Of a stretch of DNA of 64,000 bases, positions 32,740 through 39,242 are shown one piece after another. Below the pieces are notes generated by a model. The model was given only the letters and a program-made list of their open reading frames with translations. It was not told where the DNA came from and did not search any database. A program made the position numbers and the translations under genes. This DNA comes from an uncultured Faecalibacterium sp. (lineage in GTDB: Bacteria; Bacillota; Clostridia; Oscillospirales; Ruminococcaceae). Location: assembly GCA_934548045.1 (NCBI GenBank), contig CAKTEM010000007.1, positions 1 through 64,000 on the forward strand, in the 5' to 3' direction. Each line of letters starts with the position of its first letter. The first letter of the stretch is position 1.

Positions 32740-33494
32740 TGTGGAAAACGGCATTTCATGCAGAATTTCAGAAGGCGAAGCGGCGGCATGAACTTCTGCT
32801 CTGCCTGCTGGTTCCGCTGGTGATCATCGTATGGGTCGGCGGCTTGCAGAAGGCCGGAGAGGATGAGCTTGCGAATGGGTACAGCGAGTTGTTTTACAGC
32901 ATCCCGGTCATTAACGCGATCCTCCTGCCGGTCATGATGGCCGTCCTCGCAAGCCGGCTGTGGGATATGGAAGTGAAGGGCAGCACCACAAAGCTGCTCT
33001 ACACCCTTCAAAGCCGGAAGAGCCTGTTTGCCGGAAAAGTCAGCTTCGGCCTGCTGGAAGTGCTGCTGACGACGGCCCTCGAGATGGGGATGATACGACT
33101 TCTCGGCATCATCAAAGGCTATACTGAGAAGTTCCCGACCGGACAGTTCTGGTATCTGGCGGTCTGTACACTGGTGGTGAATGTCATGCTGTTTTTGTCG
33201 GAGTGGCTGTTGATGCTCCTGTTTGAAAATCCACTCCCAGCCATCTGCGTCGGCATCGTCGGCGCGATGATCGGCCTGTTTTCGGCGTTCATGCCCGAGA
33301 TCGTCAGCTATTTTGTGCCGTGGGGCTATTACGTTCCGCTGGGCGGCTATGAGGTTAAGGTCTGGGAGCAGGAGACCCATACTGTTCTGTACGGCACCCG
33401 TGGGATGAACTGGGGATTGCTGGGTTTTACCATCCTGCTGGCGGCGGTGTTTCTCGCCGCCGCATGGCGTGTGATGCGGAACAAGGAGGTATGA
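32736..33494 (+). CDS. ABC-2 type permease subunit, immunity module (first)
   Basis: A 252-residue membrane protein with six predicted helices, beginning MMWKTAFHAEFQKAKRR, the typical start of MutE/SpaE/EpiE-like permeases. Starts within the ATPase gene (ATGA). It should pair with the next permease to form an asymmetric membrane unit. Confidence 0.82.
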   Translation: MMWKTAFHAEFQKAKRRHELLLCLLVPLVIIVWVGGLQKAGEDELANGYSELFYSIPVINAILLPVMMAVLASRLWDMEVKGSTTKLLYTLQSRKSLFAGKVSFGLLEVLLTTALEMGMIRLLGIIKGYTEKFPTGQFWYLAVCTLVVNVMLFLSEWLLMLLFENPLPAICVGIVGAMIGLFSAFMPEIVSYFVPWGYYVPLGGYEVKVWEQETHTVLYGTRGMNWGLLGFTILLAAVFLAAAWRVMRNKEV

Positions 33495-33497
33495 ATC

Positions 33498-34232
33498 ATG
33501 CTGGAACGCTGTATCGCGGCAGAAAACCGCAAACTTCACGCTTCGCCCATCTGGGTGATGTTCTTCATCCTGCCCATTATTTCGGCAGCTTACGGAACCT
33601 TCAACTATATGCAGAACCTCGAGATTTTGAAGGACGGCTGGTACAGCCTCTGGACACAGCACACCCTCTTTTACTCGATGTTCTTCTTCCCGGCGATGGT
33701 CGCCGCCTACGCTGCCTATCTGTGGCGGCTGGAACATCTGGGGCATAACTGGAATCTCATCATGGTGGCACCGGTCCGGCCCATCGACCTGTTTGCCGCA
33801 AAATTCGTCGTCGTCCTGAAGCTGGCCGTCCTGACCCATGGATTCGTCTTCGTACTGTTTGCGGTCTGCGGCAAGCTCTTCGCGAATCTCCCGGGCTGGC
33901 CGCCGGTCATCCTGCTGGTGTTTCTGCTGCGTGGAGCCGTGGGCGCGCTGGCGGTCGTTGCAGTGCAGCTGGTGCTGTCCATGCTCATCCGGAGCTTTGC
34001 GGTGCCGGTCTTCCTCGCCCTGCTGGGCGGCGTGGCCGGGATGCTCATCAGCAGCAGGGGATACGCGATGCTCTGGCCCTATTCCCTGATGCAGGCCGGG
34101 ATGAACTCCAACCACAGCGAGGATGTCCTATCGGGCGGCTATGGGATGTTTTTTGCAGCCTGCTTTCTCTGGCTGGCGGCGATGTTCATCGCGGCAAAGC
34201 TTTTGCTGAAAAAAAGAGATGTGAAGGCATGA
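33498..34232 (+). CDS. ABC-2 type permease subunit, immunity module (second)
   Basis: A 244-residue membrane protein with six predicted helices and the start MLERCIAAENRKLHASPIWV, typical of the MutG/SpaG/EpiG partner permeases. The gene begins 3 bases after the previous stop. It is the last of the three-gene module; a palindromic repeat follows directly. Confidence 0.82.
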   Translation: MLERCIAAENRKLHASPIWVMFFILPIISAAYGTFNYMQNLEILKDGWYSLWTQHTLFYSMFFFPAMVAAYAAYLWRLEHLGHNWNLIMVAPVRPIDLFAAKFVVVLKLAVLTHGFVFVLFAVCGKLFANLPGWPPVILLVFLLRGAVGALAVVAVQLVLSMLIRSFAVPVFLALLGGVAGMLISSRGYAMLWPYSLMQAGMNSNHSEDVLSGGYGMFFAACFLWLAAMFIAAKLLLKKRDVKA

Positions 34233-34244
34233 TTTCTGAAAAAA

Positions 34245-34339
34245 ACTCCCTCCGTCATTCTGTTAGAATGACACCTCCCTCATGGAGGGCGGCTTGGCCA
34301 CCTCGCCGAGGGGGCTGTCGCGTAAGCGACTGGGGAAGT
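34245..34339. repeat. Palindromic intergenic repeat (CTCCCTCCGTCATTC type)
   Basis: Starts ACTCCCTCCGTCATTC, has hairpins TCATTCTGTTAGAATGA, CCTCCCTCATGGAGGG and GTCGCGTAAGCGAC, and ends ACTGGGGAAG. A related block begins the copy at 35183, and its ACTGGGGnAG end recurs at 35261 and 44001, reversed at 58450. Confidence 0.7.
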
Positions 34340-34368
34340 GCCTAAACTGTAAAATTTTTTGATTCTGC

Positions 34369-34397
34369 TTGCAAGAAACGACACGATAGGGTAAGAT
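34369..34397 (+). promoter_or_regulatory. Promoter of the glycosyltransferase gene
   Basis: TTGCAA (34369-34374), 17-base spacer, TAAGAT (34392-34397). Confidence 0.65.
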
Positions 34398-34420
34398 AAG
34401 CGAGAAAGGAGCGGATGAAT

Positions 34421-35164
34421 ATGCGCAGCGTGCTGCATTTTTTCAAGCAGCTGCTTGTGACGGTTCTTCTTATTGGTTTGATCGGGCTGGTCGTGTTCGG
34501 CGTTTATTTCGGCTGGCAGGGTCACAAGCTGTATGAAGAAGCAGTCAAAAACTACCCCATTTCGATGATGTATGAATCCATCCAGAGCCGGACGGATTTT
34601 GTCTCTTACGAAGAAATGCCGCAGACCTATATCAATGCGGTCATCTCGGTCGAGGATCGGCGGTTCGTGTCGCACCACGGCATCGACCCAATTTCCATCG
34701 GACGAGCATTGCTCACGGATCTGAAGACCCATTCGCTGGCGGAGGGTGGAAGCACCCTGACCCAGCAGCTGGCGAAGAATGAGCTGTTTACGCAGGAAAA
34801 GCGTCTCGCCCGGAAAGCGGCGGAGATGTTCGCCGCATTGAGCATCGAGAAACAGTACGACAAGCGGCAGATTTTTGAGATGTACGCCAATACCATCTAT
34901 TTTGGCAACAATTATTATGGCATTGCGCAGGCGGCTCAGGGCTATTTCGGGAAGGCACCTGCGGAGCTGACCGATGCCGAAGCTGTCCTGCTGGCCGGTC
35001 TGCCCAACGCGCCCTCGCTCTACTCACCCACGACGAACCCTGACCTCGCCCTCAAGCGCGCGCTGGTCGTTCTGCAGCGGATGACCGAGGCAAAAGTCCT
35101 GACAAAGGAACAGGCGGCGGAGCTTGGAAATGAGGTCGCGGCGTTGAGTATCCTCACAAATTGA
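34421..35164 (+). CDS. Monofunctional peptidoglycan glycosyltransferase (GT51)
   Basis: A 247-residue membrane-anchored enzyme polymerising lipid II into glycan strands. One N-terminal helix (about 8-30) is followed by the GT51 domain with AVISVEDRRFVSHHGID (catalytic Glu), GGSTLTQQLAKNEL, RKAAEMFAALSIEKQYDKRQI and YANTIYFGNNYYGI. It ends after this domain with no transpeptidase, so it is MtgA/SgtB-like. The ATG at 34421 gives a nine-base spacing from AAAGGAG; the ATG six bases earlier is too close. No cell-wall operon partners are adjacent. Confidence 0.88.
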   Translation: MRSVLHFFKQLLVTVLLIGLIGLVVFGVYFGWQGHKLYEEAVKNYPISMMYESIQSRTDFVSYEEMPQTYINAVISVEDRRFVSHHGIDPISIGRALLTDLKTHSLAEGGSTLTQQLAKNELFTQEKRLARKAAEMFAALSIEKQYDKRQIFEMYANTIYFGNNYYGIAQAAQGYFGKAPAELTDAEAVLLAGLPNAPSLYSPTTNPDLALKRALVVLQRMTEAKVLTKEQAAELGNEVAALSILTN

Positions 35165-35166
35165 AC

Positions 35167-35291
35167 AAAAGAAGTTGTTGAAATTACTCCTTCCGTCATT
35201 GCTGACGCGATGGCATGTCAAAGGCCCCATCTCAGAGGGGGCTGGCACAGCGAAGCTGTGACTGGGGGAGTCCTTCAATAACTTCTTTTTT
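35167..35291. repeat. Palindromic repeat nested inside a terminator stem
   Basis: AAAAGAAGTTGTTGAA (35167-35182) pairs with TTCAATAACTTCTTTT (35274-35289), which runs into a T-tract. Between the arms sits a 91-base palindromic element with CTTCCGTCATTGCTGACG, CCCCATCTCAGAGGGG and CACAGCGAAGCTGTG. It looks like a repeat inserted in, or forming, the loop of the glycosyltransferase terminator. Confidence 0.7.
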
Positions 35292-35324
35292 GCTTTATAA
35301 ACGGTAAAATTTTTGCAAAATGGG

Positions 35325-35353
35325 TTGAAAAAACGTCCTTAATGTAGTATGAT
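35325..35353 (+). promoter_or_regulatory. Promoter of mgtE
   Basis: TTGAAA (35325-35330), 17-base spacer, TATGAT (35348-35353). The leader is only about 35 bases, too short for an M-box. Confidence 0.75.
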
Positions 35354-35391
35354 AACCGGGCTAAAACAGAGCGGATAGGAGGCTGATAAAC

Positions 35392-36771
35392 ATGCAGAAG
35401 AAAAATTATCTGGAAGAGATCCTTCATATCATTCACAGCGGCTTGCCGGCGGCGGAGATCGCGGAACGATTGTCGGATTACCACGAGAACGACCTGGCCG
35501 ACGCGCTGGAACACCTGACGCCGGATGAACGGCAGAAGCTGTACGCCATTCTGGGCGTGGAGCGAGTGGCTGAGATCTTCTCGTATCTGGATGATGCAGA
35601 GCCTTACCTGACGGAACTGCCGGCGGACAAAGCGGCAAAGGTCGTTTCGAACATGGACTCGGACGACGCTGTGGACGTGCTGGACGACCTCGAAGAGGAC
35701 GACAAGCAGGAACTCGTCAAGCACCTTGATAAAGACGCTGCGGAAGACGTCAAACTGCTGATGTCCTACGATGAGGACGAGATCGGCAGCTGCATGACGA
35801 CCAACTACATCTGTATCCGCAAGGACCTGACCGTCCGGCAGGCCATGAGCGAGCTGGTGAAGCAGGCAGGAGAGAATGACAACATCTCGACCCTGTACGT
35901 CGTCGATGAAAAAGACAAGTATTATGGTGCCATCGACCTGAAAGACCTTATCGTGGCCCGTGCAGGCGATGAGCTGGAATCCATCATCAGCAGCTCCTAT
36001 CCCTACGTGACCGACCATGAGAAGATCAGCGAATGTATCGACCGCATCACGGAATACGCCGAAAAGTCGCTCCCCGTCCTGAACGATGCCGGCGAGCTGC
36101 TGGGTATCATCACCTCGGCGGACGTTGTCGAGATCGTCGATGACGAGATGGGCGATGACTACGCAAAACTCGGCGGCTTGACGAGCGAGGAAGACCTGAA
36201 CGAAACCGTCTTCGAGAGTGTCAAGAAGCGTCTGCCCTGGCTGATCGCCCTGCTGTTCCTCGGCATGGTCGTCTCCTCGGTGGTCGGCATGTTCGAGTCG
36301 GTGGTACAGGTCCTCCCCATCGTCATCTGCTTCCAGTCCATGGTTCTGGATATGGCCGGCAACGTCGGCACCCAGTCGCTGGCCGTCACCATCCGCGTTT
36401 TGATGGATGAACAGCTGACGACCGGAAAGAAGCTGAAACTTCTCTTCAAGGAAGTCCGTATTGGTCTGGTGAACGGTGGCATCCTCGCCATCATGTCCCT
36501 GCTGATTCTGGGTGTTTATATCCACCTGTTCAAGGGCTATCTCTGGGGTGAAGCCTTCCTCGTTTCAGGCTGTGTCGGTATCTCGCTCATCGTGGCAATG
36601 GTGATCTCGAGCATGGTAGGCACTGTTATCCCGATGTTCTTCCATAAGATCCACGTTGACCCGGCGGTCGCGTCTGGTCCGCTCATCACCACCGTCAATG
36701 ACCTTGTCGCCGTCGTGACCTACTATGGCCTTGCAATGATCTTCCTCATTGATGTGTTCCATCTGGGGTAA
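35392..36771 (+). CDS. mgtE: Magnesium transporter MgtE
   Basis: A 459-residue Mg2+ channel of the inner membrane. It shows the cytoplasmic N domain (1-130, HENDLADALEHL, MDSDDAVDVLDDLEEDD), two CBS domains (about 135-255, IGSCMTTNYICI, GIITSADVVEIVDDE), the plug helix, and five membrane helices (about 285-459) with the pore motifs AGNVGTQSLAV and DPAVASGPLITTVND. All cytoplasmic acidic gating residues expected for Mg2+ sensing seem present. RBS AGGAGG lies about ten bases upstream. Single-gene unit ended by a long palindrome. Confidence 0.95.
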   Translation: MQKKNYLEEILHIIHSGLPAAEIAERLSDYHENDLADALEHLTPDERQKLYAILGVERVAEIFSYLDDAEPYLTELPADKAAKVVSNMDSDDAVDVLDDLEEDDKQELVKHLDKDAAEDVKLLMSYDEDEIGSCMTTNYICIRKDLTVRQAMSELVKQAGENDNISTLYVVDEKDKYYGAIDLKDLIVARAGDELESIISSSYPYVTDHEKISECIDRITEYAEKSLPVLNDAGELLGIITSADVVEIVDDEMGDDYAKLGGLTSEEDLNETVFESVKKRLPWLIALLFLGMVVSSVVGMFESVVQVLPIVICFQSMVLDMAGNVGTQSLAVTIRVLMDEQLTTGKKLKLLFKEVRIGLVNGGILAIMSLLILGVYIHLFKGYLWGEAFLVSGCVGISLIVAMVISSMVGTVIPMFFHKIHVDPAVASGPLITTVNDLVAVVTYYGLAMIFLIDVFHLG

Positions 36772-36780
36772 AAAATAGAT

Positions 36781-36825
36781 AAAGACAAAGGGAGCTGCGG
36801 CGTCGCCGCAGCTCCCTTTGTCTTT
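36781..36825. terminator. Bidirectional terminator between mgtE and the HTH fusion gene
   Basis: A near-perfect palindrome of about 20 base pairs (AAAGACAAAGGGAGCTGCGG and its complement) between convergent genes, overlapping the first base or two of the minus-strand stop codon. Confidence 0.85.
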
Positions 36826-37969
36826 ACAGATTCTCAATCCAATACCGCTGGGTGATAGAGCCGTCCTGTGCGTCATAGAGTTCGCCGTCGAGGATACCGC
36901 CGTTGGCCTGAATGGTCTTCGCGGAAGCAATGTTGTACCGGTCACAGGCGATGCGCACCCGGTCGATGCCAAGGTTTTTCGCTTCTTCCAGCGCAAGTTT
37001 TAAGAGTTGGATCGCATAGCCGTTTTTGCGGTCGGAGGGCCGGATACTGTACCCAATGTGTCCACCGAATTCCAGCAGATAGTCGTTCAGGTAGTGGCGC
37101 AGGTTCACCATGCCGACGAGATGCTCGTTTTCGTCCAGAGCAAGATACTGCGTTGAAGGAACTTTCCCGGCAGGGGTCGTCTCCGGAGCAGAGTAGTTAT
37201 GAACGTTCGTCAGCCATGCGTCGAAATCATCGTATTTGTCGAGGGCGCAGGTGCCGATCAGTCGTGAGTCGATGGCGAGAAACTCTTCCCGGTAGGACAT
37301 GACCTGTTCCCGGTCGGATTCGGTCGCTTTGCGGAGATGAAGCTTTTGGGGTGAAGCTTTCCGGGTGGCGGTGAAGAAATCCGCCTGCTTCATCAGGCCG
37401 TGGCGGTTGCAGTAAAAATACAGCACGCCCTTGCCACGCAGGGGAAACCGACAGCTGGCGTTACCCTCCGGATAGAGCTTGACGAGCTGGAATTTGTCGC
37501 CGGTCAGATAGGCGATGAAGGAGATGTAGTGCTCCTTCGTCATGGGGTGGTGGATGGTGACAAACAGCTCATCTTCGACCCGTTCGACGGTGACTTGGTG
37601 CGTTTCATCGGCGTTCTCGGCCTCGGCGATGCTCTGGGCAGGCAGAGCGACGCCGCAGCAGCTGACGACGGCCTGACCGGTGGCATGCAGGACATTGCCG
37701 CAGACCGGGCAGACGTAGAGCTTGGAACGCAGGAGGTTCGAGGAGCGGTTTCGGTTGATGACCGGTTCACCCTGCATCAGCTCAAATACCGACACACCTA
37801 GCGCGGCGGCCAGTGGCTCGAGAAGAGAGATGTCGGGCAGACCTTTCGCTGTCTCCCACTTGGAGATGGTCTTCGCGCTGACAGCCAGCGTGTGCGCAAG
37901 CTCGGCCTGCGTCATGTTTTTGGACTCGCGCAGCTGCCGGATGGTGCTGCCGGTGACATAAGTGTTCAT
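36824..37969 (-). CDS. Three-domain fusion: XRE helix-turn-helix, desulfoferrodoxin, GNAT acetyltransferase
   Basis: A 381-residue protein. Residues about 5-65 form an XRE/Cro HTH (IRQLRESKNMTQAELA, VSAKTISKWETAKGLPD). About 80-200 match desulfoferrodoxin: the Cys4 site CPVCG...CCG, then superoxide-reductase ligands in ETHQV, HHPMTKEHYI and YCNRHGL, a complete four-His one-Cys set. About 210-381 is a GNAT acetyltransferase (LRKATESDREQVMSYREEF, LVGMVNLRHYLN, HIGYSIRPSDRKNGYAIQLL, NIASAKTIQANGG). The reading frame is continuous with even codon use, so this is a true fusion, not a misread junction. It could be a redox-sensing regulator with acetyltransferase output; targets are unknown. Confidence 0.82.
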   Translation of the reverse strand: MNTYVTGSTIRQLRESKNMTQAELAHTLAVSAKTISKWETAKGLPDISLLEPLAAALGVSVFELMQGEPVINRNRSSNLLRSKLYVCPVCGNVLHATGQAVVSCCGVALPAQSIAEAENADETHQVTVERVEDELFVTIHHPMTKEHYISFIAYLTGDKFQLVKLYPEGNASCRFPLRGKGVLYFYCNRHGLMKQADFFTATRKASPQKLHLRKATESDREQVMSYREEFLAIDSRLIGTCALDKYDDFDAWLTNVHNYSAPETTPAGKVPSTQYLALDENEHLVGMVNLRHYLNDYLLEFGGHIGYSIRPSDRKNGYAIQLLKLALEEAKNLGIDRVRIACDRYNIASAKTIQANGGILDGELYDAQDGSITQRYWIENL

Positions 37970-37993
37970 GAATGACTCCTTTGTGATGCGTTT

Positions 37994-38058
37994 GCCCTCT
38001 CAGTCTCGCGTTTGCTCGACAGCTCTCCCAAAGGGAGAGCCATTGGCATGTCGGGTCA
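37994..38058. repeat. Palindromic intergenic repeat, short copy
   Basis: GCCCTCTCAGTCTCGC, then CAGCTCTCCCAAAGGGAGAGC as a hairpin, then CATTGGCATGTCGGGT. It matches the ends of the copy at 19002 and the reverse complement of 58520-58574. Confidence 0.75.
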
Positions 38059-38134
38059 GTCAGAGCAGGACAAAAAAGTAGTTGATTACGGAAAAATGTG
38101 GGCCTCGCTGTTGAGATAAAGTATAGCGCAACAA

Positions 38135-38166
38135 AAAACTCCACACAACCTACGCTGCGTGGAGTT
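38135..38166. repeat. 32-bp repeat, left copy
   Basis: AAAACTCCACAC...GCGTGGAGTT, identical over 32 bases to 42618-42649. The ends pair into a ten-base stem with one mismatch. Here it lies between divergent genes, where a terminator would have no use. Confidence 0.85.
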
Positions 38167-38171
38167 GAAGC

Positions 38172-38200
38172 TTGACGGCGGTGGGGAGAAGCGGTAGGAT
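38172..38200 (+). promoter_or_regulatory. Promoter of the GntR regulator gene
   Basis: TTGACG (38172-38177), 17-base spacer, TAGGAT (38195-38200), directly after the 32-bp repeat. Confidence 0.65.
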
Positions 38201-38222
38201 AAAGTTAGGAGGGCGAACGAAA

Positions 38223-38963
38223 ATGAGTGAATTTGCACACCTGAAAAATAAATTGCTGGCGGAACAGGTAGAAGACCAGATCTATCATTATATATTGGAT
38301 ACTCCCATTGAGCCGGGAGCAAAGCTGCCGAATGAGTTTGAATTGGGAGAAAAGTTCGGTGTGGGCCGCAGCACCATCCGGGAAGCCGTTAAGCTGCTGT
38401 CCAGCAAAGGCGTCGTGGAAGTGCGGCGTGGGTCAGGTACTTACGTGGTAACAACGACTAAGGGCCTGTCAGACCCACTGGGATTGCGTTCTGTCAAGGA
38501 TAAGAATCAGTTGGCATTAGATCTTGTCAATGTCCGTCTTTTGCTGGAACCGGGCATTGCGGCCATGGCAGCGCAAAATGCGACGGGTGAGGATATTGAG
38601 CGTCTGCGGCGGCTCTGTGAACGGGTCGAGGTGAAAATTCATGACGGTGAACGCTATATCGAAGACGATATTGCATTCCATACCTGTATTGCCAAGAGCA
38701 GCAAAAACACAGTGGTGGAACAGTTGATTCCAATCATTGATACGGCAGTTATGATGTTCGTGAACGTTACCCACAAAAAGCTCATCGATGAAACCATTAT
38801 GACCCACCGAATGATCGTAGAAGCGATTGCAAGCCATGACCCGATGGGGGCGCAGTCCGCGATGGTGATGCACCTGAACTTCAACCGCACGTATATCAAA
38901 AAGGTTTATGATGGAGAAGACCCTGAAGATGGAACCATAGGTATTGCTCAATTTGTAAAGTGA
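38223..38963 (+). CDS. GntR-family (FadR/FCD) transcriptional regulator
   Basis: A 246-residue regulator. The winged HTH is at about 10-75 (LAEQVEDQIYHYIL, LPNEFELGEKFGVGRSTIREAVKLLSSKGVVEVRRGSGTYV in successive blocks). The C-terminal FCD domain (about 95-225) contains the metal-binding-type Asp/His positions in DIAFHTCIAKSS and MVMHLNFN. FCD regulators usually respond to sugar acids or their phosphates. It has its own promoter and terminator and precedes a dehydratase-permease operon that it most likely controls. The ATG at 38223 has AGGAGGG upstream. Confidence 0.88.
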   Translation: MSEFAHLKNKLLAEQVEDQIYHYILDTPIEPGAKLPNEFELGEKFGVGRSTIREAVKLLSSKGVVEVRRGSGTYVVTTTKGLSDPLGLRSVKDKNQLALDLVNVRLLLEPGIAAMAAQNATGEDIERLRRLCERVEVKIHDGERYIEDDIAFHTCIAKSSKNTVVEQLIPIIDTAVMMFVNVTHKKLIDETIMTHRMIVEAIASHDPMGAQSAMVMHLNFNRTYIKKVYDGEDPEDGTIGIAQFVK

Positions 38964-38966
38964 CAG

Positions 38967-39001
38967 AATCCCTGCACGGAAACTCTGTGCAGGGATTTTT
39001 T
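38967..39001 (+). terminator. Terminator after the GntR gene
   Basis: AATCCCTGCAC (38967-38977) pairs with GTGCAGGGATT (38987-38997), then T6. Confidence 0.88.
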
Positions 39002-39072
39002 GTTAACGTAGTTGTCTGATGACTTTATGAAGAAGATTGAAAGTAAAAATGCTAAAAAGGCTGATTTTGAAT

Positions 39073-39181
39073 GATGTATCCCGGAGAATTAGGCGAAATG
39101 CTAGATGTATCCAAGAATTTTTGAACATAAAGTGGGACGTATCCGGAACAACTTGCAAAGAAACATCTGCCGGATTACAAT
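39073..39181 (+). promoter_or_regulatory. Promoter of the dehydratase operon with three phased upstream repeats
   Basis: GATGTATCC occurs at 39073-39081 and 39104-39112, and GACGTATCC at 39136-39144: periods of 31 and 32 bases, three helical turns. Downstream is a good promoter, TTGCAA (39153-39158), 17 bases, TACAAT (39176-39181). The repeats lie upstream of the -35 on one helix face, as for an activator or a looping repressor. The GntR protein is the natural candidate, by inference. Confidence 0.6.
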
Positions 39182-39242
39182 AAAGCCATAAGATGTCCGA
39201 CGGATAAAGGACAAAGTAAGAGAGCATTTGGAGGTAAGAATT

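Noticed and set aside
32559..34115. Open frame of about 518 codons antisense to the immunity permeases
   Set aside because: No ribosome site, composition rich in His/Gln/Asp typical of antisense frames, and the plus-strand genes are clear.
35292..35391. M-box magnesium riboswitch before mgtE
   Set aside because: The promoter leaves a leader of only about 35 bases.
38135..38166. Terminator function of the left 32-bp repeat
   Set aside because: It lies upstream of both divergent genes, so there is no transcript for it to end.
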